A stretch of 64,000 nucleotides of DNA from Periconia sp. R9002. Its lineage: Eukaryota; Ascomycota; Dothideomycetes; Pleosporales; Periconiaceae. The stretch lies in the NCBI GenBank assembly GCA_023627715.1, contig JAMAHW010000097.1, positions 103,772-167,771 of the forward strand, read 5' to 3'. Position numbers and translations under genes: made by a program. The notes under the pieces are model-generated. The model worked only from the letters and a program-made list of their open reading frames with translations, was not told the DNA's origin and did no database searches. Every line of letters starts with the position of its first letter. The first letter of the stretch is position 1. This document shows, piece by piece, positions 33,651-48,000 of this stretch.

Positions 33651-36600
33651 GAGTCGCGATACGACTTAAGGGGAATAACGGTGAGTATCGCCTTAAGGCA
33701 TTAGTGGATTTAGGATTATAAATTAACTATATTTCAGCGAAAGTAGCGCGCGCAGCTAGACTACGACCTACTCTTAAAGAAACCCCGTACGACCTAAGAA
33801 TGGCTAATGGCCTAATAGAGAGGATTACTTATAAAGTGTTAACGACTATTATTGTTACCCTAGGAAATTAGTAGGAGTTAGTACTAGATGTTCTTGGGAT
33901 GGCTACTTACGATATCGTACTTGGTCTACCCTGGCTAACTAACAACAACCCTTAGATCGATTAGAGGACACGTTAGATTAAACTAGAACAACCGCGAAAT
34001 AGTAAAGGCGTTACTAGAATGCCTACGCGAAGCCACGCCAGCTTAGTAGATAAGAAGATAATTATATAGATTGCTTTAACTTAGAAGGTTCTTAAGAAAC
34101 GAGACTTTAACTCTACGACGATAAATAATACTATAAAAGTTAAGACGGGATAGTTGCCACCCTATAAGAAAGTTAAGGAAAGACTAGATCCTAAAGTAGA
34201 AAACCTGCGGAAAATAAACAAAGCGCTAAAAAAGGTACCATTAGAATATAGCAACTTTATAGAAATGTTTATAGAAAAGAAAGGAGTTGGAGCGTTACTA
34301 AAACACTAACTATAGGATTGCATAATCGACCTGGAAGAAGGAAAACAACTAGGATTCAAACCGATATATTAATTATCTAAGAAGGAATTAGAAGTACTCT
34401 AGAAATATATCGATAAGAATTTGGTGAAAGGATTTATACGTAAATCTAAGTCCTTAGTAGGATACCCGGTCCTGTTTGCGCTAAAAAAGGATAAGTCACT
34501 ACAGCTATATATAGACTACTATAAGCTGAACGCAATCACGCTAAAGAATCGCTACCTACTACTAAATATCTAGGAACTACAAGATTGATTATTTTACGTA
34601 AAGATATTTACGGCACTTAACCTAAGAGGAGCGTATAACCTTATTAGGATAAAGAAGGGCGAAGAATAGAAGACGGCCTTTAGAACTAGATACGGACACT
34701 TTAAGTATATAGTAATGCCGTTTAGCCTAACCAACGCCCCTGCAATATGTTAAGTAATGATTAACGACGCACTACGAGAATACTTAGACAATTTTGTAGT
34801 CGTATATCTGGACGATATACTAATCTACTCAGATAATAGGGCTAAGTATGTACACTATATATAGGAAGTACTAAGAAGGTTAAAACAATACGGCATAGAG
34901 CTTAAGCCTAAAAAATGTAAATTCCATAAAAAAGAAGTTAAGTTCCTTAGATACATTGTAGGAATTAACAGAGTACGAATCAGCGAAAAGAAAATCTAGA
35001 CGATTAAGGAATAGAAGATACTAAAAAACGTTAAGGACATATAGTTATTCCTAGGATTTGTGAACTTTAACTGATAGTTTATAAGAAACTTTGCAAGAAT
35101 TACGTTACTACTCTTAAGACTAACGCGAAAAGAAGTGTTATAGAGATAGGGCAAAAGCTAATAGGAGGCGTTTGAAGCATTAAAGAAAGTATACATTAAG
35201 GAACTAGTCCTTATTGCTTTCTAAGGCGGAGAACCTTTAAGGATTAAAACTAACGCATCAGACCTTACAGAAGGAGTAGTAGCCTTATAAAAAAGAAATA
35301 GGAAATAGCACCTAGTAGCTTACTATTTAAGGAAGTTCTTAGGGCTAGAAGAACGATACGATGTACACGATAAGGAACTATTAGCAATAGTTAATGTACT
35401 TAAATATTAGAGAGTATACGTAGAAAGTTGCTTAGAGCTTACGATCTTTATAGACTATAAGAACCTTACATACTTCACTATAATAAAGAAGTTAAACTAA
35501 CGATAAGTGCGATAGTTAGAACTACTAGGACAATATAAGTTTAAGATTGTCTATACGCCTAGAAAAGATAATAGTAGGGCTAACGCTCTTAGCTGTAGAC
35601 ACGATATTATTAGAACAAAGATAAACGAGGAATTCCTAATCCTGTAAGTTAATAGAGACGGATTAATAGGACCTTCTAAAGAAATCTGTATAATAATAAA
35701 AGTTACGGTAAACGTACCAGATAAACTGTAAGAAACTATTATTTAGTAACACTATGATGATCTAATACGTGGACATCCTAGAATTACTAGGATAATAGAA
35801 TTAATCTAACAGAACTACGGATTTAACAACATAAGAGAAAAAGTTAAACAATATATTAATAAGTGTGTACTATGTTAATAAAATAAATACGCTACACATG
35901 CACCCTACAGCGAATCGCAACCTATACTGATACTAAATAAGCTATAGGAAAATATTGCAATAGACTTTATCACGGACCTACTGGAATCTAAGAACCCCGT
36001 TATAGGATTCTAATACAACGCGATTTGTAATGTAGTCTGTAGACAAATTAAGTACGCCGAATTTATACTATTTAGGAAGAATTTCTCAGCAACTTAGCTC
36101 GGAGAAATTATAAAGGATCGCATCTTCAGACATTACGGAATACCAAAAACAATCGTTAGCGATAGAGATAAGCTGTTTACATCTAACTACTAGAACACGT
36201 TTACAGCATCTATTAGGATATAAAGAAAATTATCAACATTATTTTATCTAGAAATAGACGGACAAACGGAAAGAACAAACAGAACATTAAAAGCCTACCT
36301 AAGATTATACTATAATGACTAGTAAGATAATTAGGTCTTATTACTGCCTACGGCGCAGATAGCATTTAATAATAGCAAATTAGAAACGATAGGAGAATCG
36401 CTATTCTACCTATATTACGGGAAACACCCAAATCTCTTTAAAAGAAATCTACCGTATACGTAGTTAGAGAAAGCGATACGTAACACTAAGGAAATATAGA
36501 AAACACATAAACGTTTATAAGAAACGTTACGATAGGCTTAATAGCGATAGATTTTATATATTAATAAAAAAAGAAAAACAGCACCTTAGCTAAAAAAGAG

Positions 36601-37117
36601 GGATAAAGTGTATTTAAAGACAAAGAACCTTAAAATAAAACGACTAAACAAGGGACTTAATTATGTTAAGGTTGGACCGTTTTTAATTAAAATATAAAGT
36701 GGACTAGTAAACTTTCTATTAGATCTACCTAAGGACGCCAAAATACACCCTAGGTTCTACGTTAGTATGCTAGAACTAGCAGACCCCGAGACGCCGCTAT
36801 AAAAAACATTTCGGTACTAACTATAAGAAGAAAATAAATTTAAGGTTAAAGCTATTCTTGACTATTAAGAAATTGGCCGAGAAGACTTCTAGGACAACTA
36901 GTTTCTACAAGAATGGTTAGTTAAGTAGAAAGGATATCCTGAGGAAGACAACACATAGGAACTTAAAAGCAATTTGACGAACTGCAAAACATTGCTTAGG
37001 AAAGCTAGGAAGAAGCTATACTATAACACTCCTAGCTATATAGGGATTAGAGACATAAAAGAACTATGTAAAATAAAAAGAAAAAGCGAAAAGGAACTCT
37101 AGAAACTTACGAACTAA
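33615..37117 (+). pseudogene. pol: pol of element B1: protease, RT, RNase H, integrase, chromodomain (RIP-disrupted)
   Basis: About 1,165 codons in one frame, -1 relative to gag, with no indel. The aspartic protease motif lies at 33707-33715 (D-x-G, with the Ser codon changed to TTA). The RT catalytic box YLDD is at 34805-34816. The RNase H segment (about 35230-35600) includes a VHDKELLAIV-like motif. Integrase has a HHCC-type region near 35750-35880 and a catalytic triad at 35963, 36161 and 36269 (Asp, Asp, Glu), with exactly 35 residues between the last two. A GPY/F-type motif (KVGPFLI) lies near 36,670, and a chromodomain (WLVK*KGYPEEDNT pattern) at about 36839-36990. The chromodomain places it among chromoviruses, whose integration is steered to marked chromatin. 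Many TAA/TAG stops make it inactive. Confidence 0.85.
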
Positions 37118-37122
37118 GGACC

Positions 37123-37614
37123 CTAATTCTTAACAGAAGGAGCAACGCCTACAGCACTATTAATAAAAGCTATAGTAGACTACACCGCTGGAGAATAGCT
37201 AACTAAGGCATCTGCTACAAGATATGCCGCCTCTACGATATCTACCTCCTCGCCAGAATCTTGTAAAGCATCTAATAAACATAACATCTTCTTCTTTACC
37301 CGCTTCTCTACTTACTTTAAGATTGCCTTATTTTTTATTAACTAAGTAATTACCTCTAATAATAATTTTTTATTAGCTTCTACCTTCTTCGCATATTTTT
37401 TGCGAGTCGCATCTAATAACTTCTATAATATATTTACGCACGGACGGCCGGTACGAACGTACTTAGAACATTTAAGACGAGAACCCATATCTAGTAAAGA
37501 GATACACTTTAAATTATTTACTAGGTAACGATTATAGGAGACTAGAGATTTATAACCGTTGCGTTGAATTTCGAGAGCTAAGCGAAAGGTTTCCTAACAA
37601 GACGATGACAATAT
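37123..37614 (-). pseudogene. Antisense accessory frame of element B1
   Basis: Runs opposite to gag-pol and ends 5 bp from the pol stop. Its start is inferred from the B2 copy (ATG-to-ATA at 37614; a later ATG is also ATA at 37431). It has a Cys cluster including K-C-x2-C-x6-C (partly Tyr in this copy), followed by a charged Lys/Glu/Leu-rich, probably coiled-coil half. Function unknown. Confidence 0.55.
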
Positions 37615-37715
37615 TATTAGCTAGCGGAAAACGAACCAAAAGGATCACAAACAGAAGGGGGGCACCTACTAAGTACTTATAGGCTTAAGGACGAACCTAT
37701 GGGAAGGGGAGGTAG

Positions 37716-38164
37716 TGTTACGAATAAGGAAGTAATTACAAGCTAACAATAATTACGCGCCAACCTAAACCTAAGGGAAACTACAAATAACCCTACATCC
37801 TTAGTTAGGTAAGTCACGTGACTAGACTTACTAGGCTACTAGTGAGCCTAGGCTTAGCAACAGCCACATACATAACCAACTCACTATCCTCACCGTGAGG
37901 CGAGTGAGGATGATAGTAAGCTTACCTAGCAGAAGGTGAGGGAACAAGCACGCCCTAAGTAGATAATAAGTATATAATTAAGAATAATGTTCCTTTTAGA
38001 CTATTGTAATTAATCTAAGTTTATAGATACAATCTACCTTTAGTTTACTCTACAACTTATCACTCTCTATATCTACTTCACTTATACTCTTTAAATAAAC
38101 CTCTAAGGTACTAGCCTGACATCAGTTTGCAACATAACGATCCCTCTACTAGCTATCTTTAATA
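37716..38164 (+). repeat. 3' LTR of element B1 (449 bp)
   Basis: Preceded by a purine-rich tract (GGGAAGGGGAGG, 37701-37712), the likely plus-strand primer. Ends TTTAATA, where the usual CA has become TA, followed by the CACGG TSD. Confidence 0.92.
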
Positions 38165-38169
38165 CACGG

Positions 38170-41100
38170 ATATAGATACTTAAACCCTTACTCCTAACTA
38201 AGACTTCAGTTAATATAGCGACGTTAAAAAACTTCTGCTCTATTATAGAAATTAAAAGGAACTAGAGAATTAGCTACTCTAATACGACCTCTACTTTTAT
38301 ATAAACGACTATATTACAGAAGCCAACAAAGTAATGCTTATTACTACCTTAATAAGAGATAAAGCTTTTAAGTAGGTTTCACCCTACGTCTAACGCTACA
38401 TAGACAGTAATATTAAGGACCCTAATAATACGTATATATTTAAAGACTAGGATAAATTTAAAGCAAAAGTTCGCGAGGTCTTTAGATAGTTAGTCTAGAA
38501 GCCTATCGCTAAACGCGATATCTAGTAGTTAAAATAGACGACGTCCGCCACTAACTACATCAGCTAATTCTAATAACTTACAGCTTAAATTAAGTAGAAC
38601 AATAAGTTACTCTAGCGTATATACTAATAAGGGCTTAAGCTATAAGTCTATAAGGAACTTAGACGTAGCGGAGCCGATATAATCACCTTTAACAAATTAA
38701 TTAAAGAGACTGTTAAGATTAATAATAAGCTATATAAACTAGATTTAGAAAACTAACTTTATAACTAGAAGTTCGGGAAAAGGAACTATCGCTATCTACT
38801 TCTATAAGGTAAGAAGCGCAACTATATTTAAACTATAAGAACTATCCGTATAGCGGGACACTACACTTCTAATAGACCTAAAGCTATGCATCTAGATAGT
38901 ATAAAAAGATAGGATAAGAAGGTAGACAACAAAAAGCGTATAAGTAATAAGGACGTAGAATGCTATAATTATTATAAGAAAGGACACTATACTAGGAATT
39001 GTAAGTAAAAGAATAAAGTTACCTATTATATTAACGTTATAGAACTATCTAGATAAGGATAGTACGAGAATAATAGCGATAATAACGATACGTAAGAAAT
39101 TATCGTACCTATAAAAACTAGTAGTTCTACCCTAGATAAGGAGAATACCGCGGATATAAAAAAGGCACTAAGAATTAGCCTTAAGTATAAAAATAAAGAA
39201 AACTATCTACTAGAAGCACACCTAGGTACCTAAGTAATAAGACTTTAAGATAATAACGATAACTACCTTAAAAGCGAAGAAGTATAAGAAGTGCTATAAT
39301 AAGTCTTAAACACTAACATCTAAAAAAAAGTTATAGAAGACCTACTATAAAATAGAAAAGGGTAAATTATAATAAGATACTAGACCTACGTAGAACAAAA
39401 AGTTAGATGCTTATTCTCTATATCACCGAACAGTTGTAACAACTACGTACGATAGAAAGACTACTATCTACTAATAGAAAGATATAGATCTAGTAAGTTT
39501 TAGCAATAATAGATAAATAAAGCTATCTAAGCGTAGATACACTAGAACTAAGTAAAAGAAGTAACTAGACTAGAAACGAAATAACCTATACTAGTAATAG
39601 AGCTAATACGCTATAACTATAACTAGCGTAACCCTAGGCACGGAGGACTACACTATACTACTTATATTTATATATACTATAAATACTATTACTATACGAA
39701 ATAGGAAGCTAGCTTCTTCTCTAGGGATAAGAAGCAATGCAAGAAGTTATGGGTAGAATATACTAATAACTTATACAACTACCACCTCTAGGATAAATAA
39801 GTAAATAACTATTTCCTAGAGTACACTAGCTTTTAATATACACAACGAAATATCGTTGTAAATAGAGAATATGCTAATACTAATTAGCAAGTCTATATAA
39901 ACTATAACTACTAGAGATATTAATCCGCTAAAGAACGGAACGGATTTAATAAGAAGTCTTTTTTAGATAAGAATTAGGAGCTAAAATTGCCTATAGCTCT
40001 AATAGTAAAATCTAATAACACGTTATTAGAGAATGCTATAGTATTAGAATAACGAGATTACTAAGAGTCGCGGTACAACTTAAGGGACACAGTAAAGAAT
40101 ACCCACTTAGGGCATTAGTTAACTTAAGATTGTAAATTAACTGTATTACTAAAAGGATCGCGTACGTAGCCAGACTACGACTTATTCCTAAGAAAGAACT
40201 CTACAACTTAGGAATAGTAAACAACCTAATAGAAAGAATTACTTATAAAGTAACAGCAACTATCACTATATACTCTAGGATTTAGTAGGAGTTAGTACTA
40301 GATGTTCTTAGGATAGCCACCCGTAATATCGTACTTAGTCTACCCTAGCTAACTAATAATAATCCTTAAATTAACTAGAGGATACGTTAGATTAAACTAG
40401 AATAACTAGAGAATAGCAAAGGCGTTACTAGGATGCCTACGCGAAGCTACGCTAGCTTAGTAGATAAGGAGACAATTATATAGATTACTTTAACCTAGAA
40501 GGTTCTTAAGAAACGAGACTTTAACTCTATAACGATAAATAATACTATAAGAGTTAAGATAGGATAGTTGCCACCCTATAAGAAGGTTAAGGAAAGACTA
40601 GATTTTAAAGCAGAAAACCTGCGGAAAATAAATAAAGCGTTAGAGAAGGTACCCTTAAAATATAGCGACTTTACAGAAATGTTTATAGAAAAGAAAAGAG
40701 TTAGAGCGTTACTAAAATACTAACTATAAGATTGCACGATCAACCTAGAAGAAGGAAAGCAACTAGGATTCGAACTAATATATTAATTATCTAAGAAGGA
40801 ATTAGAAGTACTCTAGAAATACATTAATAAAAACTTAGCAAAAAGATTTATACGTAAATCTAAGTCTTTAGTAGGATACCTAGTCCTATTCGCGCTAAAG
40901 AAGGATAGGTTACTATAGCTATATATAGACTACTGCAAGCTAAACGCGATCATAATAAAGAATCGCTACCTATTACTAAATATCTAGGAACTATAAAATT
41001 AACTATCTTACGCAAAGATATTTATAGCACTAGACCTAAGAGGAGTATACAACCTTATTAAGATAAAAAAGGGCGAAGAATAGAAGACGGCCTTTAAAAC

Positions 41101-43531
41101 TAGATACAGACACTTTAAATACATAGTAATACTGTTTAGCCTAACTAACGCCCTAGTAATATGTTAAGTAATAATTAACGACGCACTATAAGAATACTTA
41201 GACAACTTTATAGTTGTATACCTAGATAATATACTAATCTACTTAGATAATAAGGCTAAGCACATACACTATATATAAGAAGTACTAAGAAAATTAAAAA
41301 AGTACGGTATAGAGCTTAAACTAGAGAAATATAAATTCTATAAAAAAGAAGTTAAGTTCTTAGGACACATTATAGGAATTAATAGAGTACGAATTAGCGA
41401 AAAGAAAATCTAGACGATTAAGAAATAGAAGACACTAAAGAACGTTAAAGACGTATAGTTATTCCTAGGATTTATAAACTTTAATTAATAGTTTATAAGA
41501 AACTTCACAAGAATTACGTTACCACTCTTAAAACTAATATAAAAAGAAGTGTTATAGAGATAGGGCGAGAGCTAACAGGAGGTATTTAAAGCACTAAAGA
41601 AAGTATATATTAAGAAACTAACCCTTATTACTTTCTAAAGCGGAAAACCTCTAAGGATTAAAATTAACGTATTAGATCTTATAGAAGGAGTAGTAGCCTT
41701 ATAAAAAAGAAATAGGAAATAGCACCTAGTAGCTTATTACTTAAGAAAGTTCTTAGAACTAGAAGAACAATACGACGTGCACGATAAAGAACTATTAGTA
41801 ATAGTTAACGCACTTAAATATTAGAGAGTATACGTAGAAAGTTACTTAGAGCTTACGATCTTTATAGACTATAAGAACCTTACGTACTTTACTATAATAA
41901 AGAAATTAAACCAACGATAAGTGCAATAGTTAGAACTATTAGGACAATATAAATTTAAGATTATCTATACACCTAGAAAAGATAATAGTAGGGCTAACGC
42001 CCTTAGCTGAAGACACGATGTTATTAGAATAAAGACGAATAAGGAATTCCTAATCCTATAAGTTAATAGAGACGGATTAATAGGACCTTCTAAAGAAATC
42101 TATATAATAATAAAAGTTATAGTAAGTGTACTAGATAAACTATAAGAAACTATTATTCAGCAACACCACGATAATCTAACACATAGACATCCTAGAATTA
42201 CTAGGATAATAGAACTAATCTAACGGAACTACGGATTTAATAACATAAAAGAAAAGGTTAAATAATATATTAATAAGTATATACTATATTAACAAAATAA
42301 ACACGCTATACACACACCCTACGGCGAATTACAACCTATGCCTATACTAAATAAACTATAGGAAGATATCGCAATAGACTTTATTACGGACCTACTAGAA
42401 TCTAAAGACCCCGTTATAGGATTCTAATATAACGTAATTTACAACGTAATTTACAGATAAATTAAGTACGCTGAATTTATACTATTTAGAAAGAATTTCT
42501 TAGCAACGCAACTTAGAGAAATTATAAAAGACTACATATTTAGATATTATAGTATACTAAGAACAATCGTTAGCGACAGAGATAAACTATTTATATCTAA
42601 CTATTAGAACACGTTCACAGCATCTATCGGAATATAAAGAAAATTATCGATATTATTTTATCTAGAAATAGACAGATAAATAGAAAGAATAAACAGAACG
42701 CTAAAAGCTTATTTAAGATTATACTATAATAACCAGCAAAATAATTAGGTCTTATTACTACCTATAGTATAGATAGTATTTAACAACAGCAAATCAGAAA
42801 CAATAGGAGAATCGCTATTCTACCTATACTACGGGAAACACCTAAATCTCTTTAAAAGAAATCTACCGTATACGTAATTAGAGAAAGTAATACGTAACAT
42901 AAAAGAAATGTAAAAAATATATAAACGTTTACAAGAAACGTTATAACAAGCTTAATAGTAATAAATTTTATATGTTAATAAGAAAAGAAAAACGGCACCT
43001 TAGCTAAAAAAAGGGGATAAAGTGTATTTAAAAACAAAGAACCTTAGAATAAAACGACTAAATAAGGGACTTAATTATATTAAGGTTAGACCGTTTTTAA
43101 TTAAAGTATAAAGTAGACTAGTAAACTTTCTATTAGATCTACCCAAAAACGCTAGAATACACCCTAGGTTCTATATTAGTATACTAGAACTAGTAGACCC
43201 CGAAACACCGTTACAAAAAATATTTTAGTACTAACCGTAAGAAAAAAACGAATTTAAAGTTAAAGCTATTCTTAATTATAGGGAAATTAGCTAAGAAGAC
43301 TTCCCGGACAACTAGTTTCTACAAAAATAGTTAGTTAAGTAGAAAGGATACCCTAAGGAAGATAATATATAGGAACCTAAAAGTAACCTAACAAACTGCA
43401 AAACGATACTTAAGAAGGCTAGGAAAGAACTACGCTATAACATCTCTAGCTACACAGGAATTAAAGATATAAGAGAGCTATATTAAATAAAAAGAAAAAG
43501 CGAAGAAGAACTTAAGAAACTTATAAATTAA
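38170..43531 (+). pseudogene. gag-pol of element A (RIP-disrupted)
   Basis: The remainder of the A gag-pol after the B1 insertion; its first four codons lie at 31256-31267. The order of domains is as in B1. The RT box reads YLDN at 41219-41230 (GAC to AAT), so the catalytic Asp is lost. The pol stop is at 43529-43531 and overlaps the stop of the antisense frame. It carries more RIP changes than B1 or B2. Confidence 0.8.
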
Positions 43532-44040
43532 GAGTAAAAACTTAACCCTCCTCTAGCAGGAGACACTATATTCTTAGGCTAAAAGATAGACTAATCTACC
43601 ACCTCTACCTTAGTAGGAGCCTCTAGATTTGCCGCTACTAAATTCTAGTTTATTACTTCTAACACTTCTAGCTTTTTTAGTTCTTCTATATCCTCTACAC
43701 TACTATTAAATAACTTCTACTTACGCTCCTTTAGAAGTTTCCTTTATTTTTAAAGCTGTAAGAGCTTCGCGTAATAAGCATAAATATAAGAATTAACTAT
43801 ATCTAAGGCTGCTAAATTAGCCTCTAGCGACGCCTTAGTAGTTTGCTCCTTAGACTTAAGCTTAGTAAGCTCGCGATTAATTTTCGAGAAATCTAGTAAT
43901 AGAATCTCGTAGGGAATATAGTTAATACTAGCTATATAATATTAACTACACTTCTTTAATAATAATAATATTTTACACCCTAGCTTTTACTTATAATAAC
44001 GGGTATAGGTAACTATAACGAAAACGCTCTCGGAATTAAT
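43528..44040 (-). pseudogene. Antisense accessory frame of element A, main part
   Basis: Minus-strand frame homologous to that at 56735-57292 in element C. Its 5' end (start codon ATG-to-ATA at 50986) is separated from it by the insertion of B2; the short 5' piece lies at 50942-50986. The coiled-coil half is recognisable (KINRELTKLKSKE), with Gln codons turned to stops. Confidence 0.6.
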
Positions 44041-44489
44041 TATTAAAGATAGCTAGTAGAGGGATCGTTATGTTGCAAACTAATGTTAGGCTAGTACCTT
44101 AGAGGTTTATTTAAAGAGTATAAGTGAAGTAGATATAGAGAGTGATAAGTTATAGAGTAAACCAAAGGTAGATTGTATCTATAAACTTAGATTAATTACA
44201 ATAGTCTAAGAGGAACATTATTCTTAATTATATACTTATTATCTACTTAGGGCGTGCTTGTTTCCTCACCTTCCGCCAGGTGAGCTTACTGTTATCCTCA
44301 CTCGCCTTACGGTAAAGATAGTGAGTTGGTTACGTATATAGCTGTTGCTAAGCCTAGGCTCACTAGTGGCCTAGTAAGTCTAGTTACGTGACTTGCCTAA
44401 CTAAGGATGTAAGGTTATTTATAGTTTCCTTTAGGTTTAGGTTGGCGCGTAATTATCGTTGGCTTATAATTACTTCCTTGTTCGTAACA
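44041..44489 (-). repeat. 3' LTR of element B2 (449 bp)
   Basis: Left boundary TATTAAAG (the reverse of ...CTTTAACA with one RIP change) and right boundary CGTAACA. Collinear with the other B-family LTRs. Confidence 0.92.
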
Positions 44490-44590
44490 CTACCTCCCCT
44501 TCCTATAGGTTCGTCCTCGAGCCTATAAGTACTTAGTAGGTGCCCCCTTTCTATTTATGATCCTTTTGGTTCGTTTTCCGCTAGCTAACA

Positions 44591-45082
44591 ATATTATTAT
44601 TATCTCGTTAGGAAACCCTTCGCTTAGCTCTTAAAATTTAACGTAACAGTTGTAAATCTCTAGTCTCCTACGATCGTTGCCTAGTAAATAATTTAAAGTA
44701 CATCTCTTTACTAGATATAGGTTCTCGTCTTAAATGTTTTGAGTGCGTTCGTGCCGGCCGTCCGTGCGTAAACATGTCGTGGAAGTTATTAGATGCGACT
44801 TACGAAGAATATGCGAAGAAGGTGGAAGCTGATAAAAAATTATTGTTAGAAGTGATTGCTTAGTTAATAAAAAATAAGGTAATCTTAAAGTAAGCGGAGG
44901 AGCGGGTAAAGAAGAAGATGTTATATTTATTAGATGCTTTGCGAGATTCTAGCAAGGAGGTAGATATTATAGAGGCGGTATGTCCTATAGTAGATGCCTT
45001 AGTTAGCTATTCTCCGGTAGTGTGGTCCACTATAGCTTTTATCAACAGTGCCGTAGGCGTTACTCTTTCTATTAAGAATTAG
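44591..45082 (+). pseudogene. Antisense accessory frame of element B2 (best-preserved B copy)
   Basis: Plus-strand frame of about 163 codons opposite to the minus-oriented gag-pol. The probable start at 44591 is ATA (from ATG). An in-frame ATG is kept at 44774, from which 102 codons follow to TAG at 45080-45082. The N-terminal part is Cys-rich, ending in KCFECVRAGRPC (C-x2-C-x6-C); the C-terminal part is rich in Lys, Glu and Leu (AEERVKKKMLYLLDALRD) and probably a coiled coil. It ends 5 bp from the pol stop. I recall similar fungal hypothetical proteins, but none with a known function. Confidence 0.6.
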
Positions 45083-45085
45083 GGT

Positions 45086-48000
45086 CTTTAGTTTATAAGT
45101 TTCTAGAGTTCCTTTTCGCTCTTTCTTTTTATTTTGCATAGTTCTTTTATGTCTCTAATCCCTATATAGCTGGGAGTGTTGTAGTATAGCTTCTTCTTAG
45201 CTTTCCTAAGCAATGTTTTACAGTTCGTTAAATTGCTTTTAGGTTCCTATGTGTTGTCTTCCTCGGGATATCCTTTCCACTTGACTAACTATTCTTGTAG
45301 AAACTGGTTGTCCTAGAAGTCTTCTCGGCTAATTTCTTAATAGTCGAGAATAGCTTTAACCTCAAATTCGTTTTCTTCTTGTAGTTGGTACTAAAATGTT
45401 TTTTATAGCGGCGTCTCGGGGTCTGCTAGTTCTAGCATACTAACGTAGAACCTAGGGTGTATTTTGGCGTCCTTAGGTAGATCTAATAGAAAGTTTACTA
45501 GTCCACTTTGTGTTTTAATTAAAAACGGTCTAACCTTAACATAATTAAGTCTCTTGTTTGGTTGTTTTGTTTTAAGGTTCTTTGTCTTTAAATACACTTT
45601 ATCCCCCTTTTTTAGCTAAGGTGCTGTTTTTCTTTTTTTGTTAACATATAAAATCTGTCGCTGTTAAGCCTGTTGTAACGTTTCTTATAAACGTTTATGT
45701 GTTTTCTGTATTTCCTTAGTGTCACGCATCGCTTTCTCTAACTGCGTATACAGTAGATTTCTTTCAAAGAGATTTAGGTGTTTCCCGTGATATAGGTAGA
45801 ATGGCGATTTTCCTGTCGTTTCTAATTTGCTGTTGTTAAATGCTATCTACGCCGTAGGCAGTAATAAGACCTAATTATCTTGCTAGTTATTATAGTATAA
45901 TCTTAGGTAGGCTTTTAATGTTCTGTTTGTTCTTTCCGTTTATCCGTCTATTTCTAGATAAAATAATGTTAATAATTTTCTTTGTATCCTAATGGATGCT
46001 GTAAACGTGTTCTAGTAGTTAGATATAAACAGCTTATCTCTATCGCTAACGATTATTTTTAGTATTCCGTAATGTCTAAAGATACGATCTTTTATAATTT
46101 CTCTAAGCTGAGTTGCTAAGAAATTCTTCCTAAATAGTATAAATTCGGCGTACTTAATTTATCTATAGACTACATTGCAAATCGCGTTGTATTGGAATCC
46201 TATAATAGGGTCCTTAGATTCTAGTAGGTCCGTGATAAAGTCTATTACAATATCTTCCTATAGCTTATTTAGTATCGGCATGGGTTGCGATTCGCCGTAG
46301 GGTGTATATGTAGCGTGTTTGTTTTGTTAACATAGTACATACTTATTAATATATCGTTTAACTTTTTCTTTTATGTTGTTGAATCCGTAGTTCCGTTAGA
46401 TTAATTCTATTATTCTAGCAATTCTAGGATGTCTACGTGTTAGATTATCGTAGTGTTACTAAATAATGGTTTCTTATAGTTTATCTAGTACGTTTACCGT
46501 AACTTTCATTATTATACAGATTTCTTTAGAAGGTCCTATTAATCCGTCTCTATTAACTTGTAGAATCAGGAATTCCTCGTTCGTTTTTGTTCTAATGATA
46601 TCATGTCTGCGGCTAAGGGCGTTAGCCCTACTATTATCTTTTCTAGGCGTATAGACAATCTTAAACTTGTATTATCCTAGTAGTTCTAACTATCGCACTT
46701 ATCGTCGGTTTAACTTCTTTATTGTGGTGAAGTATATAAGGTTCTTATAGTCTGTAAAGATCGTAAGCTCTAAGCAACTTTCTACGTATACTCTCTAATG
46801 TTCGAGTGCATTAACTATTACTAATAGTTCCTTATCGTGCACATCGTATCGTTCTTCTAGCCCTAAAAACTTCCTTAAATAGTAAGCTACTAGGTGCTAT
46901 TTCCTATTTCTTTTTTATAAGGCTACTGCTCTTTCTATAAGGTCCGATGCGTCAGTTTTAATCTTTAGAGGTTCTCCGCCTTAAAAAGTAATAAGGACTA
47001 GTTCCTTAATATATACTTTCTTTAATGCTTCGAACGCCTCCTATTAGCTCTCGCTCTATTTCTATAATACTTCTTTTCGCGTTAGTCTTAAGAGTAGTAG
47101 CGTAATTCTTATAAAGTTTCTTATAAACTGTTAGTTAAAGTTTATAAATCCTAGGAATAACTATACGTCCTTAACGTTCTTTAGTGTTTTCTATTCTTTA
47201 ATTGTCTGGATTTTCTTTTCGCTAATTTGTACTCCGTTAATTCCTATAATATATCTAAGGAACTTAACTTCTTCTTTGTAGAATTTACATTTTTTAAGCT
47301 TAAGCTCTATGCCGTATTGTTTTAACCTTCTTAGTACTTCCTACACATGGTGTATATACTTAGCCCTGTTATCTAAGTAGATTAGTATATCGTCTAGATA
47401 TACGACTACAAAATTGTCTAAGTATTCTCGTAGTGCGTTGTTAATTATTGCTTAATATATTATAGGGGCGTTGGTTAGGCCAAATAGCATTACTGTATAC
47501 TTAAAGTGTCTGTATCTAGTTCTAAAGGCCGTCTTCTATTCTTCGCCCTTCTTCATCCTAATAAGGTTATACGCTCCTCTTAGGTTAAGTGCCGTAAATA
47601 TCTTTGTGTGAGATAATTAATCTCGTAGTTCCTAGATATTTAGTAGTAGGTAGTAATTCTTTAGCGTAATCGCGTTTAGCTTACGGTAGTCTATGTATAG
47701 CCGCAGCGACCTATCCTTTTTTAGCGCGAACAGGACTGGGTATTCTACTAAGGACTTAGATTTACGTATAAATCCTTTTACTAAGTTCTTATCGATGTAT
47801 TTCTAGAGTACTTCTAATTCCTTCTTAGATAATTGATATATCAGTTCGAATCCTAGTTGTTTTCCTTCTTCCAGGTTAATCGTGCAATCCTATAGTTGGT
47901 GTTTTAGTAACGCTCTAACTCCTTTCTTTTCTATAAACATTTCTATAAAGTTGCTGTATTCTAATAGTACCTTTTTTAGCGCTTCGTTCATTTTCCGCAG

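Larger units (their letters stand above)
31269..38164 (+). mobile_element. Element B1: Ty3/gypsy chromovirus, full length (6,896 bp)
   Basis: 449-bp LTRs, TSD CACGG, and in order gag, protease, reverse transcriptase, RNase H, integrase and chromodomain, plus an antisense accessory frame before the 3' LTR. Its length equals that of B2 to the base. Reading frames are kept without indels, but C-to-T and G-to-A changes have made many stops, mostly TAA and TAG at Gln and Trp codons. It inserted just inside the 5' end of element A. Confidence 0.93.
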
